64,000 nt of DNA, from contig KL647288.1 of NCBI GenBank assembly GCA_000727475.1, positions 7,777,414-7,841,413 of the forward strand, given 5' to 3'. This document shows, one piece after another, positions 12,104 to 22,740 of the stretch (position 1 is its first letter; each line of letters starts with the position of its first letter). Source of the stretch: Sarcocystis neurona. Its lineage: Eukaryota; Apicomplexa; Conoidasida; Eucoccidiorida; Sarcocystidae. Below the pieces are notes generated by a model. It made no database searches. It had not been told where the DNA came from and saw only the letters and a program-made list of their open reading frames with translations. Position numbers and translations under genes: made by a program.

Positions 12104-12359
12104 CTGCCCGTTGCTGCAGCAACACGAGTCGAAGGCGAGAGCAGAAACCAAAGACAAAGGAAATGGACGAACAAGACGAACGGAAGAGGAACAGAAAGCA
12201 GAGAGCCAAATTGAGAGAGGAAAGCTTCCCGTTCAGACGCTGGAGCGGCAACGGCCTCTCTGCAACGGCGTCGCCAGAAGCTGCTGACGGAGACACTTCT
12301 TCACAGGCGTGCAAAGACAGGCAAAAGGAGACCAAGAGACACAGAGCGGTGATTCTGCA

Positions 12360-13165
12360 CGTGCACATATATATATATATATGAGCAACAGTAACAAGGG
12401 GTATTATCTACACATACATACGTACTATATATCCATATATACATATACATATGTATTAAATGTACATGTTATATACATCCATATTACATATATATATTAT
12501 ATACATACTACGCATACACATATTATATGTACTTATGAATTCCGTCAGTAAGCACACACATGCGTATCGGTACAGCTACACGCACACGTAGAAAGGACGT
12601 GCTCGGGCGGTGGATGTATGGAGGCGGGAGAACGACGTGTTCTGTCTGAATTGAAAGATGGTGACGCATAGAGACGCACTGCCTCAGGCGTGTGTGTAGA
12701 TATCTGCGTAGAGCGATCGGATTATCGCGTTTCTCTTGTATTTGCTAGAGACAAGTATACGCAGGCCCATACATAAATATATTTATATATATTTATATAG
12801 AGACATATATATGGAGAGAGAGAGACAGCGAGAGGTGGACGTATAGTCTCCCACATACATATATATATATATATACATATATGTATATGTATACACACAG
12901 AGAAAGACAGAGATACACACACAAGACAGACAGACAGCCAGCAAGATGTCTACGCCGTATGTATACATATGCATATATATATGGAATGTGGGGGACCCGC
13001 GTAGGGACCTACTTGTATGCAGATGTGCAGTGGCATGGCCTTTAATGATATGTATACTACAGACGCTGGTATATAGGGGAAGGCACTGTGCTGAGCTGCT
13101 GGTCATCCATACGCATACGTATATATATGTATATATATATGTACATATATATATACATACAAGGA
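12360..13165. repeat. TA-rich low-complexity spacer
   Basis: TATATA and TACATA blocks with a GA run near 12800-12830 fill the interval. The frames consist of Tyr, Ile, His and Cys from the repeats. I see no gene. Confidence 0.75.
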
Positions 13166-13260
13166 AGGAAATCGCGGAGAATACGAAGCAGGCGCCGCGT
13201 CGCTGCTGCGGACAGTCGGGATGAAGCTACGTATCTTGATTTAGGCAGCGACCGGCACGT

Positions 13261-14094
13261 TCAAAAGCAGAACGTAGAAACACGGAAGAGGAGACTATAG
13301 TTGGGGGGGAAACCTACAACTACTTCACTTGAGAAAAAGCGGTTGCTGCTCGAGAAAAAGCAAGAGACAGGTGCAGCAGAAAGCTGCTGCTGCGCCAAAG
13401 GCAGTACGTTCGTCTGCTGCACGAAGGGACGCGACGAACAGAGGGGCAGAAATTCGGCACGTGCTCCTCCTCCTCCTTCCCCTGTTGTCTCTGCTGCTGC
13501 AGGAGCAAACGAAGAACTAGCAGTGAGCGGGGAACAAAAAGAAAGGGTTGCTGCTGCACGCGGTGCTGCAGCACGAGGCGACGCAGGTGCTGCCGGTGCT
13601 ACTGCGACAGACGAAGGAAGCGAGAGTGCTGCTGCTGCCGGTGCCGGTGCTGGAGGGGCCGCCGCTTCTGCTGCGGCTGAAGGTGCTGGTGTGGCCGCTC
13701 CTGTTGCAACACAACGTCCAGGAGCATTCGTTGCTGCTGCTGCTGCTGCGGGAGCAGAGCAGGGAGCCTGCTGACGAGAAAAAGGTGGAGGAGCCGCAAA
13801 ATTAACAGCCGTTGCTGCGTCTGTAGACAGAGGACTAGAACCTGCTGCTGGTGGTGCCGCACGAGGAGGGCCCACAGTCACTTCCGGTGCTACTACTGCT
13901 GCTGCTGCTGACGACCTAACAACGGGCACCGCTGCTCTTGCTGCTGCTGCTGTTGCACAAGGAAGAACCGTCGCCGCTGCAGCAGCAGTGCAGAAGGCAC
14001 CTCTCGATGCTGCTGCTGCTGCAGACGCTCCTGTTCTTGCAGCTGTTGCTGCAGCTGCAGCTGTTGCAGCTGAAGCTGCTGTCAACGCCCCCAT
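13261..14094 (-). CDS. Ala/Ser-rich hypothetical protein
   Basis: An ATG-started frame of 277 codons is made mostly of Ala with Ser, Pro and Thr. It ends in a less repetitive tail containing CFFSSSNRFFSSEVVVGFPP. The length argues for coding, but the plus strand also has a 157-codon frame over part of the same DNA, and triplet tracts lengthen frames on both strands. A short open stretch directly upstream (about 14150-14220, containing YDCVWKYTENHLQRL) could be an earlier exon. No domain is recognisable. Confidence 0.35.
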   Translation of the reverse strand: MGALTAASAATAAAAATAARTGASAAAAASRGAFCTAAAAATVLPCATAAAARAAVPVVRSSAAAAVVAPEVTVGPPRAAPPAAGSSPLSTDAATAVNFAAPPPFSRQQAPCSAPAAAAAATNAPGRCVATGAATPAPSAAAEAAAPPAPAPAAAALSLPSSVAVAPAAPASPRAAAPRAAATLSFCSPLTASSSFAPAAAETTGEGGGGARAEFLPLCSSRPFVQQTNVLPLAQQQLSAAPVSCFFSSSNRFFSSEVVVGFPPNYSLLFRVSTFCF

Positions 14095-14289
14095 TCGACG
14101 AGGAGCAGGAGGAGGAAGAGTCGCAACAAAGCAAGAGAAGCGCAGGTAGGTTCGTTTTGATCATACAACGAAGTCGCTGTAAGTGATTTTCAGTGTACTT
14201 CCACACGCAGTCGTACCTCCACAAGAAAAAACGCTTTCACGTACAGGGAAGTTTCTCTTCTCTGTATGGAACACGTCCTCTGCAGCTAC

Positions 14290-14910
14290 GTATATTGATA
14301 CTCCTACATATATATATATATATATATATACAGATACACAGACGCGGCGCTATTATCTGTCTAACTATATATGTATATATATGTATGTATTTTTACGTAC
14401 ATGCGCACCTGAACATTCGTTCAGCGAATGCGATGTTCGTCGGTGCGCCAGTGGGCAGTGCGTACTGAAAAAGAAGAAGACACAGCTACGTGTCCGCGCC
14501 GTGAAGAGAACAAGAACACCTACCTTGTTTTCCTCTTAAAAGTACGAGAGGAAAACAGTGGGAAATGTCACCTATGGCCTTCTCTTTATGGTGTGGCAAA
14601 CTTGTAATTTTTGACTACAAATATATGTAGATATATATAGAAAGAGAGATAGAGTTATTAATGTACGTACACGGATACTAATTCATGTATACGTGTACAT
14701 ATATACATATATATGTAGGTGTATACGTGAGCATCCAACCTCCATACGTCTGTGCATACCTAAAGGCAGCTAGAGGCATATAAGTCATATACATATATAG
14801 AGAGAGGGACAGAGAGACAGAGAGGAAGAGGAAGAAAGGAAGACAAACGAGAGAGAAACATCCGCAGACAGACGTGCAAATAAATCGTTTATTGACCAGA
14901 AGCGAGGCAC
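14290..14910. other. TA/GA low-complexity spacer
   Basis: (TA)n near 14305-14332, TACGTA-rich DNA and GA runs near 14795-14870. I see no gene. Confidence 0.6.
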
Positions 14911-15163
14911 AGGTTGCCTCGTGATAGGGGACTGTCACTACTACTTCGCAGTCGCTGGAAGTCTACTTTGCGTAAGTGTGTTCAGGCGCTCCCAGAAAAA
15001 GGCAGACATATACGAAGAAGAAACACAAGCACGAAGAAGGACGGAATATAATCGTCACTATTGGTACGTGTCATTTCTCTGGTTGAGGGAGAGACTCAAG
15101 ATTAGAAAGAATCATACGGCTGGAAGCCTTTTTGAAAGTAGGGGTCATTTTAACACTGGACGT

Positions 15164-15688
15164 CTAGTGAAAGAGGAGAAGGAGAAGAACATGGGGGGAA
15201 GGTAGAGGGGGACTGTAGATGATGGAGGACCAGGGGGAAAGAAGAACAAGAGGAAGAGCAGGACGCGGTGGGAGAAGAAGACGGAGACGCGGTCGGCAGA
15301 AACCGAATGAAGAGGAGTTTAAAAAACAGACAAATAGACTAAGAACTGGCAGGATGAAAACGAAACGAACACATTTTACTGTACTCTGTGTACGCTTCAT
15401 GTCATGCCCCGTGAAGCGCCAGTGAAATGGAAGGACTACACGATGCAAAGCAGTGGAATGATAGAAGGATGAAGGGTGGCGTAACCTGAGTGATCTGTCA
15501 GGAGAATCACCAAATGAAGAAGACGTACACACTTCAGGAAAGCTCCACTTTAGATGTCTGGTGCTGTGAATATCGCAGAAACAGTATCGTCGGCGAGGAG
15601 GAACGGTGACACTTGAGAGATGTACATACCACTTGCAAATGGGGCGGAAAGGGGGGACGGAAAGATAAGAATTGTGAAGATGTGTCAC
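15164..15688 (-). CDS. Weak ORF, 174 codons
   Basis: The frame is open for 174 codons and ends at TAG (15164-15166 in plus coordinates). The plus strand here is strongly purine-rich, which removes stops from pyrimidine-rich minus frames and gives the Leu/Phe/Pro/Ser-rich product seen. Without an upstream exon or conserved motif I rate it as possible only. Confidence 0.2.
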   Translation of the reverse strand: MTHLHNSYLSVPPFRPICKWYVHLSSVTVPPRRRYCFCDIHSTRHLKWSFPEVCTSSSFGDSPDRSLRLRHPSSFYHSTALHRVVLPFHWRFTGHDMKRTQSTVKCVRFVFILPVLSLFVCFLNSSSFGFCRPRLRLLLPPRPALPLVLLSPWSSIIYSPPLPSPHVLLLLLFH

Positions 15689-16029
15689 GGAAAGTCTTAC
15701 TTGGTGACGGGAGCTGTGAACGAGACACGGAACACAGGAGAGAAGTAACCTGCTATCAAGAAAGTGACTTAGAGGCGGGCAACAAAGAGCTTACGTACAC
15801 TCTCCGGTAAAAAACGGTGGAGTTTCATGTCGGGCTGCGTTTCCCTAGCCCCGGGGCAATGAATTCTCGGTGAAGACGCATGTGGAGAGAAAAAAGAGAA
15901 CAGACGCAAGGGAGGGGGAACTTGTAAAATCAAAGCCGGAAAGGAGGAGAGATCAACCGCCCCGGCGAAAAGAAACACGCAATTCTAAAAGGGATGGATG
16001 AAGAAAATATCGAGAACGGACAGAAGTGA

Positions 16030-16690
16030 TGTAAATGCTGTTCAGCGTCGCCGTCCTGAGCAGCTCGCCTAGCGTCTGTGTGTACGATTCCGTACGTGTG
16101 CATGTATGTGCGCGTGTGGGTGTACGTTTCCGTTATGTACGTGTGCATGGACGTGCGTATGATTATAAACCTGAGTGCGTATGTATGTGTGGATGGTCGT
16201 CTGTGCTTGTAAGCGCATCATGCGAGTAGGCAGGCGTGTTCGAGCGCACGTACTGGTGTGCATATCTGCATGGTTACGTAACGGAACTACACGTGTGAAT
16301 AGATTGAGTGTTCGGATGTATATATTTGCTGTACGTAAGTATGTTTGTATGTGCGTATGCATACACACCAAGTGTGTGTATATATACGTATGTAGTAGTG
16401 TGTGGCGCCGTCTCACACGTGTGTGGGTCCCTGCCTAACCATAAACCTGCGGCTGTGTCTGAGTGTATCTGTGCGTGAATCTACGCGTAAATGTCGCTGG
16501 TCGCATACGTGCGTGCCCCTATGTATCTCCACGCGCACACGTGTTCATGTACATAGCTCTGTAGATACCTGCGTGCGTGTATATGCCTGTGTGCGAGTGA
16601 GGATACTCAGGTCGGTGACTTTGTGTGCCTACGCCGATGTGACTCTGTTTCTGTGTGTGCCTGCCTGAGTGTGGGTTACAGGCGAGCTGA
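16030..16690. other. GT/ACGT-rich low-complexity tract
   Basis: Alternating GTGTGT, TACGTA and GTGCGT-type motifs dominate and give Cys/Val/Tyr/His-rich frames on both strands. No gene is seen. Confidence 0.6.
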
Positions 16691-16744
16691 GGTGGAGCCT
16701 AGAGCCTACTCGCAGGACCCCCTGCGTGTGGAGTGTTCCCCACC

Positions 16745-18360
16745 TTAGGGTGTAGTAAGAGTCAGCCGGCGAACAGCGAGTGAGGGGAAAAGAGAGAGGA
16801 CGACGATAAGAGAAGAAACAATAAGGAAACTAGCAACAGCATCAATACGAATCCCTTCCACAAGTACGCATCTTGTAATGTTTATGGCGGAACGACTTCT
16901 ATCTTTAGCGGGACTCAACTTGAAGACGCAAGAGTCATGAATCACTGTACAAGAGCAATCCAGGTGTAAAAAATATCCTTGTTTTTTTTCTTCACTACCA
17001 AGTGAGCTGCACTTACGTTGTCTGGTAAAGAGGAGGCAGCGAAAGAGCAGAGCTTCCAGTCCATATCGCACATACAGTGTAACGGTGCTGCAATGAGAGA
17101 CTTAGAAAAGTTTGAGAACATTTTAAACACCAGCACAGCTGCTTCTATGTCTGCGCTCCTTCTGTCTGTATGTCATTGAGGAAAGATCGCTTCCCAGGAG
17201 AAAGGGTCATTCGTCTCATGGAACACCGGGACTTCTACAGCGACGCCGCGTTTCGTGCCTGCTCGTCCACGTTGGTCCTGCACAGAATGTTTCACTCTGA
17301 GAAACAACACAGGTGGAAGTGTAAAATTACGTGGAGTTCATTCAGAGATAATCGTGTTTGTACAGGTATACATGTGTGTCACTGTAGCGCCCAAGTGAAG
17401 AATCTTCTCTGCTATACCGAAGAGGACAGCCGTTCTCAAGGTGTGTGTTGTGCAGTAGTGCGCACACGTGTCCCGACTCTCCGCACGTTTCCTACATCTT
17501 CCACTGAAAGGCACATTAACAAGCATTGTTATCTTTTGGGTGCTCACCGCAGGGAGCTTCCCACCGAAGCATGTGTCAAACATTCTGTATGCAAAGAGAC
17601 TGGCACATACGTATGCACACCCAACGTTGATACTTTATATACAGAAAATAGGCTCATTTGAGTATAATTTCACAGGTGTACCTCCATATATGCTGAAGTA
17701 GCTGCTAAAGGGCGACCGGGGCGAAGCGTTCAGGTGTACCCAAATACACTTGCGTAACATTCGAGATTCAACAGAGTGCAGCCAGAGCTGCAGATTTTTT
17801 AGGGCACGAGCGAGGTTCGTCTCTTCTCTAGTGCCCTCTTCTACTGTGCTCCGTTGCTGCGTAACTCGATAGTATCTCCGCGAAACCCTTCGAACGTGCA
17901 CAAAGCGAAATTGTATATACACTGCACGAAGGGACAACCATCCGGGAGTGGTGGTTGGAGATATGTGTCAACAGGCGTTTACGGGAAGACGCACGCTCAC
18001 GCGTACTAGCAAGTCAAGCTGTAGCGTACTGTGCAGGTCCACATAGTGTAGGGCCTCACAATGTGCGTAAGTGGACCCTCAGTAATATGTAATTGTTCAT
18101 TTGTTTTCGGTCTCTTCTGCCTCGTGCAACTGCCCATTTCTGCACGGAGGACAAAGGCTACTGTACATGTATATGAGACACGGCAGAAGCGTTGATACCT
18201 GTGGAAAGCTCCAGCGCTCCAAGTAATGAAAACATTCTTACGTGGCTTCACCAGGGGTGTAGCAGGTCCGCGCAGTCCGTGTACGTAGGCAAACTTCAAC
18301 CGCTTGTTGTTCATGTGGGCGTTTTCTGCTGCGCTGCCGTACTCTTTCCTTATGCGTCTT
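16745..18360 (-). CDS. Candidate seven-exon gene with C-terminal membrane helix
   Basis: Exons in order of transcription: 18360-18242, 18139-18030, 17856-17682, 17584-17548, 17503-17468, 17087-17017 and 16944-16745. Every junction is GT-AG and every intron phase matches. The best signals are donors GTAAGA (18241) and GTAAGT (17016) and the acceptors before 18139, 17087 and 16944. Peptides include NNKRLKFAYVHGLRGPATPL, ALKNLQLWLHSVESRMLRKC and TVTLYVRYGLEALLFRCLL. The last exon ends with a helix around ASFLIVSSLIVVLSLF followed by Arg residues, suggesting a tail- or single-pass membrane protein. The 37- and 36-base exons lie antisense to a plus-strand frame of 163 codons (17170-17661), so that part is least sure. 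The family is unknown. Confidence 0.33.
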
Positions 18361-19089
18361 CTGTGCCTGCGCCCGTGTAGAAGGCGCACAGCATTTTCCA
18401 TCACACGATGTGCGACTATGTGACCAGGAGCCATACGTGCGTCTACATCCGTGCAGTATCAAGTTTCGGCCCGTCTCGCTAAGATTGATTTCGCTTGCGT
18501 GCTTGGGGTCGTGTGCGGAAGCCCACTGCGCTTGTCTGTTCATGCGTGCGTGTACCGTGATGTGCATGCACGTGTCTACACACAGTGGCCTGGTTTACAT
18601 GTATCTGTATGCGTGCCCACCCAAGCAATTGAGCCTCTCCGCCTCTGCACACATCCAGATCGTCTGCTGGCTATCGGACCGACACCTGTCCGATTCAGTC
18701 TTATGGGACTACCCATACAGAGCGGATGTGTGTGCATATTACTTGCAACTGGTGATGTCCAGCAATGTGTGCGGACAAAGACTGTAATGTAAATCGGTCC
18801 TTTTCCACACGCTCTAGTTTCGTGGGCGTTGCGCGCACTCATTCGCACACGCGCGTCCCGTCTAGCCAAGAGCAACACGAGCACTCCGTGTGCTTGCAGT
18901 GAATCACGCGTTAGGCTTGACGGTGGTTGAGCTGCTCGCCGCGGGGGAGGGTCTTTCCGTCCCTCAAGAGGCGGGTGTGTGCACATTTTTCCTCTCTCAA
19001 GCGCTCACTTTTTTCGTCCGAGCATGTATTTGCAGAGTCCTAACCTGTTTCCCTTCCCTCTGCTTCTGTGCATTCACTGCACAGCTCAC

Positions 19090-19275
19090 AATTACAGTAT
19101 ACGGACGTAGATGAATAACGTGTTCGCCACCATTGAAGTGTAAATATTTACAAGGGCGTACTCCTCGGTAGGTCGAGTGGCCTGTGATTTCTGCGAGCGA
19201 GCAAATGTTGCCACACGGAAAATGGCCAAAGAAGTGCTCGAGGACTAGAACGCGCTGCGTTATTCCACGTGACAT
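19090..19275 (-). CDS. Possible first exon of the downstream spliced gene, or internal exon
   Basis: An ATG at 19275 opens 62 codons containing FFGHFPCGNICSLAEITGHS and ending at ATT/GTGAGC, a good donor in phase 0. It lies only three bases beyond the stop of the long Gly/Tyr-rich ORF on the same strand. It could start a new gene (with the exons at 16745-18360) or be an exon joined to the long ORF if the tail of that ORF is spliced out. Confidence 0.35.
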
Positions 19276-19278
19276 GTA

Positions 19279-22200
19279 CTAGAAGAAATTGCTGTACATC
19301 AGCTTTCTGAAAGGGAGAAACGACAGCTGCACGCGACGACCAGAGATGAGTTGAAGTGTTTTCAAGCTACCTCCGTTTACACTTCTGGAGAAAGCAGTAT
19401 CAGCAGCAGGCAAACAAGCATGCGCAGCAGCAGCTGCAGCAGACACGAAAGTGGCCTGCACGTCAGCCACGTTCACTAGGTAGTCAGCAGCTGTCGCCGC
19501 ACATGCGCCATAATGCCCTACTGCTACACATTCGCTCGCACTCGGCCTCTGCACCTCAAGGCTACAAGTTCTAGCTCTGCTGCCGCCTGTTTTCGTAAGG
19601 CTGCGTTCCTTCACGCGACTCTTCCCTTCCACAACGTGATCATTTCCTGCCATGCTCCCTTCATCCGTGCCGCTACTTTTTCTATTTGTATTAGGGCCCT
19701 CTACACAACAGATCTGTCCTGCAACGTGATCGGCTCTTCGTCCGCCTTCGTCCAGCGTTCCACCTTTCTGAAAATGAGACGCTTCTGTTTTATCTTTGTT
19801 CTCTTGGGCTGCTGTCGGCTGGGCTGCTGCTCTGCTGTTGTATGGTGATGCTCCGCTCAAATTCATTTCCGCAGCAATACACGAGTTGCCAGCGATTTTT
19901 TTCGCAGTCCAGAGACTGAGTACTTGACTGCAGCTCTCACCGCCTGCTGCTGTGCTGCTAGCCGTGGCTGCAGTTTTAGCACTTGCTGCCCGAATATTCT
20001 CACTTGCCTCTGCAGTAATGACATATTGCTGTTCATCGTAAATCTCTGTGACTTTTACGCGTCTTGCAAACAATGCGCTCGCGTTTACCCAACAGCGTCT
20101 TCTTCCCTCCCTTCTTGTCCCGCTCTTCATCTCCTCCACGTGTTCGTAGGAATTCCACAAACCAGCTTTTCGCATGCAGTTTCTAATTACCTCTTCATCT
20201 GTAGAACACAGTTCTTTACCTAGCCCTGCCGCTGCTGCATCCGCCGTCTGCCTGCGAGGTGCATGCACACGTTGCTCCCCTGTCCAAGAGAACAGGCGTC
20301 CGCTGCTGCCAACAAGACTTTTCCTTAGTGAGAATCTTTCCTCTCTCCCCTGCTCTTGCGGCCGCCGCTGCTGCCCCGACCGCAGCGGCTGCTGCGGTCG
20401 TTGCCGTTGCTGCCTTCTCTCTTGCTGCTGCCGTAGCTGCAGACCCTTTGCAGTGTCAGACACGCTAAGGCGCTGAAAGGGCTGAAACACCACTTCGAGA
20501 GGACCAAAAGGGTACGTGAAAAGTGCGCACGCTTCTCGCGTAATTTGGAGGAAGACGTTTTCCCTCAACGCCTCTTTTCCTCCTCCTTCCTCAATATCGT
20601 TGCCTTCTTCCTCTTCGTCTTCGAGTCTTTCTTCTTCTTCGTCGTCTTCTTCTGCTTCTTCTGCTTCTTCTTCTTCTCTAATGCTGTGAAGTGCTGTGGG
20701 ACGGTTTCCAGTCCAGTCTCTCGTTGTCTCTTCAGCGCCTTTGCCTACCGCAGCCGTGGTTCGTCTGCGTCCACCTCCTGCAGCTGCCACTGTCCCAGCC
20801 TCCCCTTGCAGTGGTGCTGCTGTAACCCAGAATCCTTGTTTTAGGCGCGCTGCCCCACCAGCCCTGCCTGCCGCATCTGCTCTGGACCCTGCTGCTGCGA
20901 CAGCGGCAGCACAGCCGCCTCCTCCTCCTCTTTCTTGTGCAGCAACTGTTTTTCCGTTGCCTTGTTCACGGACAGGACCACCGCAGGTCCGCTGCGGAAT
21001 TTGTGCGCAAGTGAAGCCGCGGAGCTGCACAAAGCAGCAGGCAGCAGCGGTGGTCTCCCCGTGCTGCGGGGCAAGGACGTCCCTAGCTCTTGACGTCGTT
21101 TCAGTTACGTGATGAAGCGTGACTCCCCCCTTTGTCTCTGCGATGTCTTGAACAACTGTAACGCTTTTAAGGCCCTCCCCACCGCCTGGCTGCGCATAGA
21201 CGTGCTGCGTCATGCTGCCTGCCGGAGCCAGCCCATGGTCGGCGTACGCTACCCCTCCGTACTCATCGCCACCGGCGTAGTGATCGTATCCTCCAGCAGC
21301 ACCAACCTCGCCTCCGTACTGGCCTGGGTATTCTCCGCCATAGTATCCCGGCCCCCCATAATAGTCTGCAGAACCCATCCCGTAGCCCGCCCCTGGTGCT
21401 CCGTATACACTGCCACCACCGTAAGGGCCGTAGGCTCCCCTCCCTCCATAACCTGTTGATGAATAGTACGGGGCGCCTCCGGCTCCACGGGCTCGCGCTG
21501 CCGCGAGTCGCTCCTGCTCTTTCTGTATTCGGAGTTCGTTGCGAGTGAGACTCCGTAACTGCCGCTGTTCCTGCTTCAAACGGTCTCGCTCCATTCGGTA
21601 CATCTCGCGACTCTCTGCACGCTGCTGTTGATATGCGCGGTTCCGCTCACGTTGTTGCGCACGCTGCTCACGCTTCATCTGCTGCTGCTGCTTCCGTTGC
21701 TGGCGCGCCAGCTGCTGCTGCTTCCGTTGCTGGCGCGCCAGCTGCTGCTGCTTCTTCCGCTGTGGGCGCTCCATCTGCCTCTGCCGCTTCTGTGCTTCCT
21801 TTGCCGCCTGTTTCTGCGCGCGCGCTTGTGCTCGACCATTACCAGCCCCACGCCGGCCGCCTTTGTTTGATCTCCCAAAGAAGGAAGAGCGAGTTTTCCA
21901 CGCGTGATGGCCCCCATGTACTGCTGTCTTAGACAATACCATACCCTTATGCTGCGCAGAGAAGACTGCTCCTTTACACGCGAAAGCCGTCTTCGCTGCT
22001 GCTCCATTCACACTTGCTACCGCCCCTCCTGCTGTTGGTGCTAGCGCCCCTGCTGCTGTTGGTGCTCCTGCACCAGCTGCCGCTGGTGCTGCTACGGCTG
22101 GTGCTGCTGGAGCTGCTGCTCCGGCTGCCGGAGCTGCGGAGTGCATGGGAAGGGTGTGACTGAATGTATGAGCCGCTACGCTGTGGGAAAAATCTTTTGC

Positions 22201-22692
22201 AGATTCCCCGCGCAGAGCTGCGAACGAATCAGAAATAAGTCTGTTCCCCCCAGCAGCGGCCCCCTCAGTAGAAGTGTGGTACTTTAGCCCCAGGAGCTGG
22301 GTTGTAGCATGACTTGAGCCGCTAGCTTTTACCGCCGTTATGCTGGTTCCAAGTGCTTTAGGTACTCCTACTGCGCACACAGAAGCGGAAGACGATACAG
22401 CAGGGGGAGCGCCAGCAGAAAGGCAAACAGGAGGGGATGAACCTGCACCAACCGTCTTTACCCCCGAGAAAAAGCCTGTGAAGAAGTCGCTCGCTGCCTT
22501 TCCTGCAACCTTTAGCAACGCTGGAGCTGCACAGATGTGAGGGGAGACTGCAGCTGCATTCGCAACAGCATGTCCGCCGTCTGCGAAACTTGCATGGAGG
22601 AAGCAAGCTTCGAGGCCAGCCTCTGCCTTCGTGTGAGCTGCTGTAGCTCCCAGCCCTGATAGAGCGGCGAGAAGTGCTACTGAATGCGGCAT
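19279..22692 (-). CDS. Secreted protein with Gln/Arg-rich helix and Gly/Tyr-rich domain
   Basis: One uninterrupted frame encodes about 1,137 residues from the ATG at 22692; an in-frame ATG 15 codons earlier is less likely. The start MPHSVALLAALSGLGATAA looks like a signal peptide. Then follow an Ala/Pro/Thr region, a basic Gln/Arg/Lys-rich segment (about residues 285-400, with a repeated LARQQRKQQQ unit) predicted to be helical, and a Gly/Tyr-rich domain (about 407-485) with roughly 17 Tyr in patterns such as GGPGYYGGEYPGQYGG. A Gly/Ala/Arg region, an acidic Glu/Asp run (near 665-705) and a mixed tail with Gln runs complete it. Tyr-rich secreted proteins of coccidia (Eimeria GAM56/GAM82, Toxoplasma TyRPs) are cross-linked into oocyst or sporocyst walls. 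This resemblance is compositional only, so a wall role is inference. The last part may be spliced: a GAG/GTAGCT donor lies near 19370. Confidence 0.7.
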   Translation of the reverse strand: MPHSVALLAALSGLGATAAHTKAEAGLEACFLHASFADGGHAVANAAAVSPHICAAPALLKVAGKAASDFFTGFFSGVKTVGAGSSPPVCLSAGAPPAVSSSASVCAVGVPKALGTSITAVKASGSSHATTQLLGLKYHTSTEGAAAGGNRLISDSFAALRGESAKDFSHSVAAHTFSHTLPMHSAAPAAGAAAPAAPAVAAPAAAGAGAPTAAGALAPTAGGAVASVNGAAAKTAFACKGAVFSAQHKGMVLSKTAVHGGHHAWKTRSSFFGRSNKGGRRGAGNGRAQARAQKQAAKEAQKRQRQMERPQRKKQQQLARQQRKQQQLARQQRKQQQQMKREQRAQQRERNRAYQQQRAESREMYRMERDRLKQEQRQLRSLTRNELRIQKEQERLAAARARGAGGAPYYSSTGYGGRGAYGPYGGGSVYGAPGAGYGMGSADYYGGPGYYGGEYPGQYGGEVGAAGGYDHYAGGDEYGGVAYADHGLAPAGSMTQHVYAQPGGGEGLKSVTVVQDIAETKGGVTLHHVTETTSRARDVLAPQHGETTAAACCFVQLRGFTCAQIPQRTCGGPVREQGNGKTVAAQERGGGGGCAAAVAAAGSRADAAGRAGGAARLKQGFWVTAAPLQGEAGTVAAAGGGRRRTTAAVGKGAEETTRDWTGNRPTALHSIREEEEAEEAEEDDEEEERLEDEEEEGNDIEEGGGKEALRENVFLQITREACALFTYPFGPLEVVFQPFQRLSVSDTAKGLQLRQQQERRQQRQRPQQPLRSGQQRRPQEQGREERFSLRKSLVGSSGRLFSWTGEQRVHAPRRQTADAAAAGLGKELCSTDEEVIRNCMRKAGLWNSYEHVEEMKSGTRREGRRRCWVNASALFARRVKVTEIYDEQQYVITAEASENIRAASAKTAATASSTAAGGESCSQVLSLWTAKKIAGNSCIAAEMNLSGASPYNSRAAAQPTAAQENKDKTEASHFQKGGTLDEGGRRADHVAGQICCVEGPNTNRKSSGTDEGSMAGNDHVVEGKSRVKERSLTKTGGSRARTCSLEVQRPSASECVAVGHYGACAATAADYLVNVADVQATFVSAAAAAAHACLPAADTAFSRSVNGGSLKTLQLISGRRVQLSFLPFRKLMYSNFF

Positions 22693-22740
22693 CACGTCTT
22701 TGAGTATGAGTGTGCATAGACACGAAAACGGATGCAAGGA

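Noticed and set aside
17170..17661. 163-codon plus ORF starting MSLRKDRFPGERVIRL
   Set aside because: It is protein-like and could be real, but a few ORFs of this length are expected by chance in 64 kb, and it conflicts with minus exons that have good junctions. Left undecided and not annotated as a gene.
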